Shown: positions 8,617-17,044 of the stretch, piece by piece
Layout of the letters: every line of letters starts with the position of its first letter
Numbering within the stretch: position 1 is the stretch's first letter
From: Flammeovirga sp. EKP202
GTDB lineage: Bacteria > Bacteroidota > Bacteroidia > Cytophagales > Flammeovirgaceae
Length of the DNA: 64,000 nt
Assembly (NCBI RefSeq): GCF_014534745.1
Contig: NZ_JACVVP010000042.1
Location: forward strand, 1 to 64,000
Reading direction: 5' to 3'
Position numbers and translations under genes: made by a program
The notes under the pieces: model-generated
Told to the model about the DNA's origin: nothing
Seen by the model: only the letters and a program-made list of their open reading frames with translations
Databases searched by the model: none

Positions 8617-8985
8617 ATGGCATTAAAGCATTACGAAGTAGTCTTCATCGTGACACCAGTGTTGTCCGATTCCGAAACCACGGAGGCTATTGCTAAATTC
8701 GAAAGTCATCTGAAAGAGGCAGGTGCAGACGTGTACTCATCAGAGGACATGGGACTTAAAAAGTTGGCGTACCCAATTGCAAAGAAAACTTCTGGGCACT
8801 ACCACTTGTTTGAATTCAAAGCAGATCCTTCGATCATCGCTAAATTCGAATTAGAATTAAAGCGTGACGAAAACATCTTACGTTTCTTAACTGTGTCTTT
8901 AGACAAGCACGGTGTTAACTTCAACGAAAGAAGAAGAAACGGCGAATGGACAAAAAAATCTGAAACTGAAGAAAAAACAGCATAA
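8617..8985 (+). CDS. rpsF: 30S ribosomal protein S6
   Basis: A 122-residue S6 family protein starting [14 protein letters not shown], with the conserved GxKKLAYPIxKxxxGHYxLFEF segment (about 46-68) and an acidic/Lys C-terminal tail. S6 binds the central domain of 16S rRNA together with S18, whose gene follows directly and overlaps by one base (TAATG), implying translational coupling. The gene opens a classic rpsF-rpsR-rplI operon. The ssb/priB gene found between rpsF and rpsR in other phyla is absent. Confidence 0.97.
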   Translation: MALKHYEVVFIVTPVLSDSETTEAIAKFESHLKEAGADVYSSEDMGLKKLAYPIAKKTSGHYHLFEFKADPSIIAKFELELKRDENILRFLTVSLDKHGVNFNERRRNGEWTKKSETEEKTA

Positions 8986-9239
8986 TGAGTCTCCAAAACG
9001 AACCTCTACACAGAAAGCAAGAGCGTACTAAAAAGTACTGCCGCTTCACAAAGTACGGTGTGAAATACATCGACTATAAGGATCCTGAATTCTTATTAAA
9101 ATTCTTAAACGAGCAAGGTAAAATTTTACCTCGTCGTCTTACTGGTAACTCGCAAAAGTTCCAAAAGAAAATTGCTACATCAGTTAAGCGTGCTCGTCAA
9201 TTAGCTCTTCTACCTTACGTAGCAGACGGTTTAAAGTAA
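8985..9239 (+). CDS. rpsR: 30S ribosomal protein S18
   Basis: An 84-residue S18 protein with the typical core [51 protein letters not shown]. It forms a heterodimer with S6 on 16S rRNA in the small-subunit platform. It overlaps the rpsF stop by one base and is followed after 31 bases by rplI. The length is usual for Bacteroidota. Confidence 0.97.
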   Translation: MSLQNEPLHRKQERTKKYCRFTKYGVKYIDYKDPEFLLKFLNEQGKILPRRLTGNSQKFQKKIATSVKRARQLALLPYVADGLK

Positions 9240-9270
9240 TCTTAATTAGATATTAAAAAATTTTTCTAAA

Positions 9271-9714
9271 ATGGAAGTAATTTTAAAAACAGATATCAAA
9301 GGTTTAGGTTACAAAAACGATATTGTAAACGTTAAGCCTGGATACGGTAGAAACTACTTGATCCCTCAAAACTTTGCTAAATTAGCTACTGCAGCTAACA
9401 TCAGCATGAGAAATGAAGAGATCAAGCAAGCAGCTCACAAACTTGAAAAAGTGAAGCAAGATGCTGAAGATTTAGCTGCTAAAATTGGTGAATTGACACT
9501 TTCTCTTACTGCTAAAGCTGGTGAGAGTGGTAAAATATTCGGTGCAGTAACACCTTTACAGGTGGCTGACGCTTTAAAAGAGCAAGGTTTTGATATTGAC
9601 CGTAAGCGTATCGGTTTCTCTTCTGAGATCCGTATGTTAGGGGAGTACAAAGCTGTCCTTGATCTTCATAAAGAAGTTCAGCACGAAATTACATTAGAAG
9701 TAGTTTCTGCATAA
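9271..9714 (+). CDS. rplI: 50S ribosomal protein L9
   Basis: A 147-residue L9 with its N-terminal 23S rRNA-binding domain (MEVILKTDIKGLGYKNDIVNVKPGYGRNYLIPQ), a long connecting helix (about 45-80) and the C-terminal domain (SGKIFGAVTPLQVADAL..). L9 binds domain V of 23S rRNA and limits frameshifting. It is the last gene of the S6-S18-L9 operon, followed by a strong terminator. Confidence 0.97.
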   Translation: MEVILKTDIKGLGYKNDIVNVKPGYGRNYLIPQNFAKLATAANISMRNEEIKQAAHKLEKVKQDAEDLAAKIGELTLSLTAKAGESGKIFGAVTPLQVADALKEQGFDIDRKRIGFSSEIRMLGEYKAVLDLHKEVQHEITLEVVSA

Positions 9715-9776
9715 TTAAAGTTTAAGAATTTACTGCCGTTAGGCAGCAATCTTATCACTTTGAGTTTTTTCCTTAA

Positions 9777-9812
9777 AAGGCTTTTCTAATTTCGATTAGG
9801 AAAGCCTTTTTT
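9777..9812 (+). terminator. Terminator of the rpsF-rpsR-rplI operon
   Basis: Stem AAGGCTTTTCTAAT / ATTAGGAAAGCCTT (one mismatch) with a TTCG loop, then TTTT. A second small hairpin, CTGCC/GGCAG, lies at 9733-9746. Confidence 0.88.
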
Positions 9813-9946
9813 GGTGGTTTAGAAAAAAATGTAGTAATATTAAAGTTTGCAATTAATTTCTCATTTTAAATTTGAAGTATTGGGGCTAACTACTGAAAAA
9901 CAATTTATAACTTTTTCTCCTAGTACTTATATATTATTAGAATCAT

Positions 9947-10711
9947 ATGTTAATTAAAAATGATGCTGACTTAGCAGGAATGAAAAAAGTCAGTGAAGCA
10001 GTAGCAGAGACTTTAAGACAAATGGTAGAGTTTACTGCTGTTGGTAAGTCTACAAAAGAGATTGATGACTTCGGTGCTGAAATTCTTAAAAAATATGGAG
10101 CGAAGTCAGCTCCTTATGAAACGTATAAGTTTCCAGGTTTTACGTGTATTGGTATAAATGAAGTGGCTGCTCATGGTATCCCCTCTGAAGACGTAATCAT
10201 TAAAGAAGGAGATTTAATTAACATCGATGTATCAGCAGAATTGGATGGCTATTGGGCTGATAATGGTAAATCATTTATAGTAGGGCAAGACACACAAGGA
10301 TTACAATCTTTAGTGGATGCCTCGACGGAAATTCTGAAAGATGTCATTTACAGAATCAAGAAAGGAGTGAAGGTTTCTGAAGTAGGTAGAATTATTGAAT
10401 CGGAGTCTAGAAAGAGAGGGTTTAAAGTCATCAAAAATTTAGCAGGGCATGGAGTTGGGAAAAGTCTTCATGAAGCTCCAGACGATATTTTAAACTATCA
10501 AGTGAAAACAAATAAAAACCGTTTCAAAGCAAATACTACCGTAGCCATTGAAACTTTTATTTCAACACAATCTAACCTTGCAGTTGAAAGAGGTGATGAT
10601 GGTTGGACACTCGTAGGTAATAGAGGTGGTTTTGTAGCACAACATGAACATACTATATTAATTACCGAAGATAAACCCGAAATTTTGACCGAAATGAATG
10701 GAGTATTTTAA
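9947..10711 (+). CDS. map: Methionine aminopeptidase, type I
   Basis: A 254-residue type Ia methionine aminopeptidase that removes N-terminal Met from nascent proteins in the cytosol. The five metal ligands are recognisable: Asp in INIDVSAE, Asp in GYWADNGKSF, His in GHGVGKSLHEAP, Glu in VAIETF, and Glu in AQHEHTIL. The length and single-domain form match bacterial enzymes without the SH3 linker. Ribosomal-protein genes lie just upstream, but a terminator separates them, so it has its own promoter. Confidence 0.93.
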   Translation: MLIKNDADLAGMKKVSEAVAETLRQMVEFTAVGKSTKEIDDFGAEILKKYGAKSAPYETYKFPGFTCIGINEVAAHGIPSEDVIIKEGDLINIDVSAELDGYWADNGKSFIVGQDTQGLQSLVDASTEILKDVIYRIKKGVKVSEVGRIIESESRKRGFKVIKNLAGHGVGKSLHEAPDDILNYQVKTNKNRFKANTTVAIETFISTQSNLAVERGDDGWTLVGNRGGFVAQHEHTILITEDKPEILTEMNGVF

Positions 10712-10779
10712 TACTCCATTTATCTTCAACCTAGAAACTATACTCCCATTATCATAACCACCAAAAACTACACATAAAA

Positions 10780-11634
10780 ATGAGAATAAAAGAAACTATT
10801 CTGATCCTGTTACTAGGTTTGTTAATTTCATGTGCCCAAAAAAACAAGGAAGTAAAGAAAGCTTCAATACTAACTGAAAACCCTACCAAAAATGTACTCT
10901 TGTATAAAGATATTCAATGGGGAAAATTAAACCCAGCGAGAGGTGATAATAGCCCTTTAGCAGCAACACTTTGGGGAGATAGAAATGCAGAGGTTCCTAC
11001 AGGCTTCTTAGCAAAGTTTAAAGACGGTTTTTCATCTCCTCCACATATCCATAATGTAACGTATAGAGCAGTGGTCATCAAAGGAATGATTCATAATGAT
11101 GATCCTAAAGCAGAATTTATGTGGATGAAACCAGGGAGTTTTTGGACACAACCTGTTGGAGAGCCACATATCACAGCGGCGAAAGGAAATGTAAACATAG
11201 CGTTGGTGGAAATCGATAAAGGGCCTTATTTAGTCAAGCCATTGAGTGAAGCAAAATCAACCTATGAACGACCTATAAATATAGACTACACTAACGTTGT
11301 ATGGTTAGGTTATGATCAAACCAATTGGATATCTAAGAACAGCAAAGCATTAATGAGTTTTTTATGGGAGAAGAAAGAGGGTAAATCTTTTGGTTGTTTT
11401 ATAAAATTGCCCCCTAGAGCTAAAATAAAGCTAATGTCTATGGGAGAGGTATTTCATTCGGTAGTGATAAAGGGTGAAGTAAACTATTTAATTAAAAATA
11501 AAATGGAAACCCTAGTAGCAGGAAGCTACTTTACTTCACAATTGAATACATTCCATCAATTAGAAAATAAAAAAGATAAAGAGGTTGTACTTTATATTAA
11601 GACCAATGATAAGATGTTTATAGAGGGGATTTGA
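10780..11634 (+). CDS. DUF4437-type double-cupin lipoprotein
   Basis: A 284-residue predicted lipoprotein (lipobox LISC, Cys18). The body looks like two cupin repeats of the DUF4437 type. The first (about 45-145) contains the [32 protein letters not shown] segment with metal-type His residues and a PHITAAKG strand. The second (about 165-280) is more degenerate and lacks the PPHIH motif. The biochemical role of the family is unknown; a sensor or small-molecule binding role is only a guess. It follows map by 68 bases with no terminator between, so co-transcription is possible. Confidence 0.7.
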   Translation: MRIKETILILLLGLLISCAQKNKEVKKASILTENPTKNVLLYKDIQWGKLNPARGDNSPLAATLWGDRNAEVPTGFLAKFKDGFSSPPHIHNVTYRAVVIKGMIHNDDPKAEFMWMKPGSFWTQPVGEPHITAAKGNVNIALVEIDKGPYLVKPLSEAKSTYERPINIDYTNVVWLGYDQTNWISKNSKALMSFLWEKKEGKSFGCFIKLPPRAKIKLMSMGEVFHSVVIKGEVNYLIKNKMETLVAGSYFTSQLNTFHQLENKKDKEVVLYIKTNDKMFIEGI

Positions 11635-11699
11635 AACATGTAGGTTAGTTTTGATCATTAATAAGATTGAATAACTCGAAACTATCTCTTTTTATGGTC

Positions 11700-11707
11700 T
11701 AATTTTG
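11700..11707 (+). promoter_or_regulatory. Candidate -7 element upstream of the DinB/MDMPI-like gene
   Basis: TAATTTTG fits TAnnTTTG and lies 39 bases before the ATG at 11746. A second match, TAGTTTTG, is at 11646-11653. No convincing -33 box supports either. Confidence 0.35.
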
Positions 11708-11745
11708 TTCTAACTTAATTTTCCATTGATATAAATGACAAAACC

Positions 11746-12567
11746 ATGATTGAATTAGTGCATCATTTACCACAGTTAGATCAGAAATTAATAGAATTGT
11801 TATCTAGCTTGACAAAAGAGGAATGGACTAAACAGACTATAGCGAAGAAATGGAAAGTGAAAGATGTAGTGGCACATTTGTTAGATGGTAATATTAGAAC
11901 CTTATCAGGCTTAAGGGATGGACATAAATCGGAAGCTTCTCCAATTAACTCTTATCAAGATCTCTTAGACTTTTTAAATCAACTCAATGCAGATTGGGTA
12001 CAAGCAATGCAACGTGTTAGTCCTCAGTTTTTAATTGAATTACTAAAATTTACAGGGGAACCTTTTTATAAGTATTACGCTTCTATTGATCCTAATGGAA
12101 AAGCGGAGTACTCAGTTGCTTGGGCTGGTGAGAATGAAAGTAAAAACTGGATGCATATTGCAAGGGAATACACTGAAAAGTTTTTACATCAGCAACAAAT
12201 CCGTGATGCTGTAGGAAAACAAGGTATTATAACGCAGGAGTTTTACATTCCTTTTTTAGATACTTGTATGTTTGCATTACCTTTTACATTAAGAGAGACA
12301 ACCACTGAGGAAGGAAACATTTTACAGTTTACTGTCATTGGGGAGGTGAAAGGAGAGTGGTTTGTCAGATATGATGGGAAGGTTTGGGAGCTGTCAAAAA
12401 AACTTCCAGAAGGAAACATCATTTCTACAATAACTATTGATGCTGACGCTTCATGGAAGTTATTTTCAAAGAGCTTGAGAGCAGATGATTTAAGAGATAA
12501 AATTACAGTGGAAGGTGATAAGGAAATAGCAGAAGTAGCCTTAGGAATGGTTTCATTTATGGCGTAG
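11746..12567 (+). CDS. Maleylpyruvate isomerase/DinB-like fold protein
   Basis: A 273-residue cytosolic protein. Its N-terminal helical bundle (about 1-170) has the WKVKDVVAHLLDGN signature of the mycothiol-dependent maleylpyruvate isomerase (MDMPI)/DinB superfamily, with His residues placed as metal ligands (VAHLL, MHIAREYTEKFLHQQQ). The C-terminal part (about 185-273) resembles the SCP2-like/MDMPI C-terminal domain. These proteins are thiol- or metal-dependent transferases or detoxification enzymes. Bacteroidota do not make mycothiol, so the cofactor would differ. Substrate unknown. Confidence 0.65.
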   Translation: MIELVHHLPQLDQKLIELLSSLTKEEWTKQTIAKKWKVKDVVAHLLDGNIRTLSGLRDGHKSEASPINSYQDLLDFLNQLNADWVQAMQRVSPQFLIELLKFTGEPFYKYYASIDPNGKAEYSVAWAGENESKNWMHIAREYTEKFLHQQQIRDAVGKQGIITQEFYIPFLDTCMFALPFTLRETTTEEGNILQFTVIGEVKGEWFVRYDGKVWELSKKLPEGNIISTITIDADASWKLFSKSLRADDLRDKITVEGDKEIAEVALGMVSFMA

Positions 12568-12588
12568 TACTTTTTAAATTTTATACAT

Positions 12589-12622
12589 AAAAAAGCCGTC
12601 AGTTGGAAAGAACTGACGGCTT
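12589..12622 (-). terminator. Terminator for the DUF418 gene (usable on both strands)
   Basis: Stem AAGCCGTCAGTT / AACTGACGGCTT with a 6-base loop. Read on the minus strand it is followed by TTTTTAT, so it best serves the minus-strand gene. The plus-strand T tract is weak. Confidence 0.88.
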
Positions 12623-12635
12623 CAATTTTATATTA

Positions 12636-13895
12636 CTAAGCCGCTTTTTTCGCCGCTTTTAATTTCTCGTAAGTGCTATTTCTTAGCGGGAATTTCTTCT
12701 TATAAGTAAGACACTTCCAACCCCATTCTAGCGGGCCGAACTTGAAGTACTTCAGCCAGAAGTAGCTATAGGCCACTTGGAAAGCATACATTAAGACGGC
12801 GATGATGAAGATTGGAGCAAGGTTCAATTGACCTCCTAATCCGAATCCTATTCCGTAGAATAACACAATACCGAAGAATGTATGTGAAAGGTAATTGGTG
12901 AATGACATTTTACCTACTGCTGTCAATGGGAAGAAAATAGTCTCACCCCATTTAGTGTAATAGATAATTGATAGTAGTGAGGCATACGATAATGCCAAAC
13001 AGATTTGACCAAATACCATGATTCCTTTATAAGCTAAATCGCTTGGAGTTGAGGCAAACAAGGCCATCGAACCTCCAATTTGGTACCCAATAAAGTGGGC
13101 CAAAGCGCCTACTGTAAAGAAACCACCAAATACTTTCCATGATCTACCTTTATCTGTAAAGAAATTTTGAGATTGTAAGTAGAAACCAAGTAGGAATAAA
13201 CCTAAAACTTTAAACGGTCTTCCTGAAGGAAGGAAATCAAACCATCTCCACATTACATTGTGTAGGTTTTGTTTGATAGTAACCAGTAAGTTACCACTTT
13301 CAAACGCTGCAACCACTGATGCAGGATCTTGATCGATATATGTTTTCTTTGCAAGTGAAACTTCTGGAGACATCCAGCCTGGAGACACAAGCATTACAAT
13401 TAAATCAGTAATTAATGGGAACGCCAATAAAATTACGGCCCAGTTTAAGATCTTTTTTGGAGGAAGGTTTCTGAACTCAATGAAGATAAATGCCATCATA
13501 CCATAGAGCATCAAAATATCACCTGACCAGATGATCATATGGATAAAACCAAATAATATCAGGAAGGATAATCTTCTTTTATATACTTTAAGAAAAGCTT
13601 CTTGATTATTTCTTTGTCTATCGTATTGGATGAAAAATCCCACTCCGAATAGAATTGAGAAGATACTGTAGAATTTAGTATCTATAAAGAAACTTAAAAG
13701 CGAATATAAAGTGTCATTTAACTCATAGTAAGGAAGTTGTTCAAGAGTTGTAAAAGGAGTAAACTTAAATAAACTCCAACTCAATATGTTTGCGAATAAG
13801 ATACCTAATATTGCAAAACCTCTCAAGGCGTCAATGACACCCAGTCGTTGTTTTCCAGTAGCAGGTCCGATAGTAGATGTTGTGCTATTACTCAT
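12636..13895 (-). CDS. DUF418 family membrane protein
   Basis: A 419-residue polytopic inner-membrane protein, YeiB/DUF418 type. It opens with the acyltransferase-3-like signature RLGVIDALRGFAILGILFANILSW, has about ten hydrophobic segments, and contains the C-terminal DUF418 domain (about 245-400, including GKMSFTNYLSHTF and the FGPLEWGWKCLTY ending). Members resemble heparan/OpgC acyltransferases and may modify envelope molecules, but no substrate is established. The start is supported by the short soluble N-terminus before the first helix. Confidence 0.85.
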   Translation of the reverse strand: MSNSTTSTIGPATGKQRLGVIDALRGFAILGILFANILSWSLFKFTPFTTLEQLPYYELNDTLYSLLSFFIDTKFYSIFSILFGVGFFIQYDRQRNNQEAFLKVYKRRLSFLILFGFIHMIIWSGDILMLYGMMAFIFIEFRNLPPKKILNWAVILLAFPLITDLIVMLVSPGWMSPEVSLAKKTYIDQDPASVVAAFESGNLLVTIKQNLHNVMWRWFDFLPSGRPFKVLGLFLLGFYLQSQNFFTDKGRSWKVFGGFFTVGALAHFIGYQIGGSMALFASTPSDLAYKGIMVFGQICLALSYASLLSIIYYTKWGETIFFPLTAVGKMSFTNYLSHTFFGIVLFYGIGFGLGGQLNLAPIFIIAVLMYAFQVAYSYFWLKYFKFGPLEWGWKCLTYKKKFPLRNSTYEKLKAAKKAA

Positions 13896-14026
13896 ATATG
13901 CTTTAGTTAATGATGTATCAATTTAGCAGAGTTTTTGTTTTTCTTTTTAAAGAACTCTTTGTTAGTTTACCCAAAGTTGCCGTTATTGGTTACATAACAC
14001 GATGTTAATAAATCTTTCCGATCTTA

Positions 14027-14887
14027 ATGAAACCTATTTGGAAACCTTCAATTTTATTTTTTAAAGGTATAATAATTTTTTACATTTTATCTCAAAATAA
14101 TCTAGTTAATGCACAAGAAACCAGAAAAAGATATGAAGATACGTCTTACTGGACTTTTTGGAATATAGACTATGAATTGCCAAACAGCGATAGTCTTTTT
14201 TTTGAAATCAACACAAGGTCTTCTTCTTTTAATGACTACATCATTGAAGATTTAAGTATGAATAGAGCTCACTTTATGGTGGGGTATGCTCACAAATTCA
14301 AAGATCCAAAATTAATGATAGGGGCCTCCATTCGTTCGGTTTTTGAACAAAATTGGAATATTTGGTATTGGAGAGCTTTTTTTCAACATAATGGAATTAT
14401 TGGAGATAATCTTCTAGAATTTCAAAAACGTCTTTCATATGAATACATCACTTATAATAAAACGGTCGACACACCAGGTAGCCGTGATGATGTTGGTAGG
14501 TTTGGTTTGTGGTTAATGCTAGGGAAAAACTTTAATGTTTCAAAGGCAAAACTTAGAGGTGAATTCTCTTATGAACTATTTATCAATCAAGATAATGAAA
14601 ACGAAAATGATAGGCTGGTAGATCTTACAAGATTAAGATTTGATTTGTATTGGCTAGCTTCTGAGAGGATAAGATTGGGACTTTTTGCAATGAGAAATAC
14701 TGTATTTGTTTATCGTATTGCGTCTGGACCTAGCTTTGATGGCGACGGTAACCTCATTTCTGAGGGCGTTCCTGAACATAATTTGAATAAAATTACCCCA
14801 ACCTATGGGTTGACTTTCAAATACAGTATCAGACAAAAAGAAGAGTGCAACTGTCCAGGGGAAAAAAGAAGAAAAAAAAGACGTTAG
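14027..14887 (+). CDS. DUF2490-like outer-membrane beta-barrel protein
   Basis: A 286-residue secreted protein with a signal-like N-terminus (about 1-29, ending VNAQ) followed by alternating aromatic/polar strands (WTFWNIDYELP, LMIGASIRSVFEQNWNIWYWRAFFQHNGI, ERIRLGLFAMRNTVF). This is the pattern of small outer-membrane barrels of the DUF2490 type. A cysteine-containing basic tail (ECNCPGEKRRKKRR) is unusual for a barrel C-terminus. No function is known for the family. The gene is convergent with a small TPR protein gene whose terminator overlaps this gene's stop codon. Confidence 0.55.
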   Translation: MKPIWKPSILFFKGIIIFYILSQNNLVNAQETRKRYEDTSYWTFWNIDYELPNSDSLFFEINTRSSSFNDYIIEDLSMNRAHFMVGYAHKFKDPKLMIGASIRSVFEQNWNIWYWRAFFQHNGIIGDNLLEFQKRLSYEYITYNKTVDTPGSRDDVGRFGLWLMLGKNFNVSKAKLRGEFSYELFINQDNENENDRLVDLTRLRFDLYWLASERIRLGLFAMRNTVFVYRIASGPSFDGDGNLISEGVPEHNLNKITPTYGLTFKYSIRQKEECNCPGEKRRKKRR

Positions 14888-14902
14888 AAAAATTCTAACG
14901 TC
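14866..14902 (-). terminator. Terminator of the small TPR gene, overlapping the opposite gene's stop codon
   Basis: Stem GACGTTAGAA / TTCTAACGTC with a 3-base loop. On the minus strand it is followed by a run of T (the A-rich end of the plus-strand gene). The hairpin contains the TAG stop (14885-14887) of the plus-strand gene. Confidence 0.8.
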
Positions 14903-14937
14903 ATAGTTAAATTGATAATTAATTTGAACTAGTATTT

Positions 14938-15345
14938 TTATTGTAATGATCTTCCGAAACAAAGTACTTTACGTTGTATTCGTTCAAGATCAGCCTTTTC
15001 TAATTTAAATAAGCCTATTTCAAACGCTTTATAATAATGATCATAAGCCTTTTGTACATCTCCTTTTCTTAGGTAATAATCACCTAAAATTTCAAAAGCT
15101 TCTGCATTTTCACTAATATCTATTGATGCTTTGAGCCATTGCTTTGCAAGTTCAAGATCTGCATTCCAGTTGATAGACAAACGAGCTGCTTTATTGAGTG
15201 TTTGCCAATCGTTTTTGTCTGCATTATTCACCATTCGAATTAATTTAGAGTTCTTTTCATTTGCAGGGCTTAAAACGCCAGCATAAGCGAATGTTGAAAA
15301 TAGAGTAGCTAGAGAAACCAAGAGAGTAACAAACTGCTTTTTCAT
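14938..15345 (-). CDS. Small secreted TPR protein
   Basis: A 135-residue exported protein. The signal peptide (about 1-22) ends FAYA, and a helical mature part carries one clear tetratricopeptide repeat pair (SENAEAFEILGDYYLRKGDVQKAYDHYYKAFEIG, about 78-112). TPRs mediate protein-protein contact, so a periplasmic scaffold role is possible, but I recognise no specific family. It is transcribed divergently from the AI-2E family gene, with 196 bases between them. Confidence 0.65.
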   Translation of the reverse strand: MKKQFVTLLVSLATLFSTFAYAGVLSPANEKNSKLIRMVNNADKNDWQTLNKAARLSINWNADLELAKQWLKASIDISENAEAFEILGDYYLRKGDVQKAYDHYYKAFEIGLFKLEKADLERIQRKVLCFGRSLQ

Positions 15346-15541
15346 TGTTATGTTATTTAGATGATAGTAAATTAATTTGACACACTATCTTTAATTCTAT
15401 ATTTATGCCTAAAAAACTTAAATCGCTGATTATTAATAATTTAAATGTTAAAAATGTAAAATAACATTTGTAAATAATGTTCAAAGACGAACGCTTTGTT
15501 CATCTTTGTTCGTATTTTAGAGAAAACTCAAAACTATAAAA

Positions 15542-16600
15542 ATGATGTTGAGATTAGACAAGCTCACTTATGTGGCAATATTAATACTGATTATTATTGC
15601 TTCCTTAATTTTCTTAAAAAGTATCTTGGTTCCTTTTGTATTAGCTGTAATAGCATGGCTTATCGTTGTGGAAGTACGAACAGCAATAGGCGGAGTAATT
15701 AATTCCAAGAAACATAAAATTCCGATGTGGTTACAAAATATCTTAGCATCGATCACAATTTTTGTTTTCATTTTTCTTGAAGTAAAAGTGCTAAGTGTGA
15801 GTATGCAGAATCTTTCATCGTCTATGGTGAAATATGATGACAACCTCATGATGATAGAACAGCAAATCAATAATTTCTTTAATATTGATATTACTTCTCA
15901 TTTTAATAAGATGATAGGCGATTTTAATTTTACCACGCTTCTCAAAAATGTTCTTTCCTCTATAACAGGTTTATTTGGAAATACTTTCACAATCGTCCTT
16001 TATATGATTTTTATATTGTTTGAAGAGGCTGCTTTTGGAAAAAAGATTGAGCAGATCTATCCGAACAAGGAGGAATACAATAATGCAATGAAGATGATCA
16101 CTAGAATAGGGAAGACAGTGAGTAGTTATCTTACATTAAAAACAATGGTAAGTATTCTGACGGGAGGTTTAAGTTATGTCGTATTATTGATAATGGGAGT
16201 AGAGGCACCTTTCTTCTGGGCATCAATCATCATTTACCTCAATTTTATACCTACAATTGGTTCATTGATTGCCACGCTTTTTCCCGCCTTTTTTACCATT
16301 ATTCAATTTGGAGATTTTTCGGCAGGTTTAATTGTATTAGTAGCTGTAGGAACAATACAAGTAATTGTTGGAAATATCATTGAACCAAAGATAATGGGGA
16401 ATACCTTAAACATCAGTGGTTTGGTTGTGCTGCTCGCTTTATCGTTTTGGGGATCAATATGGGGAGTTTGGGGAATGATCCTTAGCGTTCCTATTACTGT
16501 TCTGATGATTATAATATTTGCAGAGTTTGATTCTACTAGGGCAGTAGCAATATTGCTTTCTGAAAATGGAATAGTTGAAACGAAGCAGAAAGATTGTTAA
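15542..16600 (+). CDS. AI-2E/PerM family transporter
   Basis: A 352-residue inner-membrane protein of the AI-2E transporter family (formerly PerM). Two N-terminal helices (about 9-50) precede a soluble domain (about 75-150), a pair of helices (about 140-165) and a C-terminal cluster of five helices. The family-specific core is FWASIIIYLNFIPTIGSLIATLFP and GNIIEPKIMGNTLNISGLVVLLALSFWGSIWGVWGMILSVPI. Characterised members export or import AI-2, act as Na+/H+ antiporters or move other small solutes, so the substrate here is open. The start is ambiguous between two adjacent ATG codons. Confidence 0.87.
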   Translation: MMLRLDKLTYVAILILIIIASLIFLKSILVPFVLAVIAWLIVVEVRTAIGGVINSKKHKIPMWLQNILASITIFVFIFLEVKVLSVSMQNLSSSMVKYDDNLMMIEQQINNFFNIDITSHFNKMIGDFNFTTLLKNVLSSITGLFGNTFTIVLYMIFILFEEAAFGKKIEQIYPNKEEYNNAMKMITRIGKTVSSYLTLKTMVSILTGGLSYVVLLIMGVEAPFFWASIIIYLNFIPTIGSLIATLFPAFFTIIQFGDFSAGLIVLVAVGTIQVIVGNIIEPKIMGNTLNISGLVVLLALSFWGSIWGVWGMILSVPITVLMIIIFAEFDSTRAVAILLSENGIVETKQKDC

Positions 16601-17044
16601 TCAAAAAAGTGTGACCATGTACAAAATGATCACACTTTTTTATTACACTGTAAACGAAATTACCGTCAACTTTCAATCCATTTTTCCACAAGTACTTATA
16701 GGGTATGCTTTCAAGCTTCTTTCTTCTTCATTTTGTCTTGAAACAAAAACGAAGCAAAAAATTCAAGGCTTAGAAGCCAAAAGCTAAATTCCATTTCTCT
16801 CGCCTAAATGATTTTAAACTCGCTAAAGCTCAAACAAGAAAATCATTTTTAACGGCTCACTTCATGAAATTTTTAACGCTTTTCTCTTCAAGGCCGAGGA
16901 GAAGCACTACCAATAGAATTGAGTAGAAATTCCACTGACGCGAATGTTAAGCGTTAGTGGAATTCGTGCCTTACAGATCATCAGAAATCTCCTGATTTCT
17001 AAGAACCATAAATAAAGAAAACCTCGTTTACAATGTATTAATTC
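16601..17044. repeat. Intergenic element rich in inverted repeats, probably a dispersed repeat family
   Basis: No credible gene lies in these 444 bases. After a terminator at 16603-16641 come several inverted repeats. AAATGATTTT (16806-16815) pairs with AAAATCATTT (16839-16848). A 14-bp arm at 16928-16941 pairs with 16951-16964 (one G-T pair). AGAAATC (16983-16989) pairs with GATTTCT (16994-17000). The stretch around 16700-16790 (CTTGAAACAAAAACGAAGC.. and TTCAAGGCTTAGAAGCC) resembles, from memory, intergenic sequences scattered through many Bacteroidota genomes. Only one copy is in this window. Confidence 0.5.
16603..16641 (+). terminator. Terminator of the AI-2E family gene
   Basis: Stem AAAAAAGTGTGA / TCACACTTTTTT with a T-run on the plus strand. 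The sequence is nearly symmetrical. Confidence 0.88.

Noticed and set aside
14654-14962. 102-residue minus-strand ORF
   Set aside because: It is antisense to the DUF2490-like gene and crosses a terminator; no family features.
16575-16787. 70-residue ORF running out of the AI-2E gene end
   Set aside because: It overlaps a terminator and the repeat-like intergenic element. Its C-terminal part is the kind of spurious peptide such elements produce.
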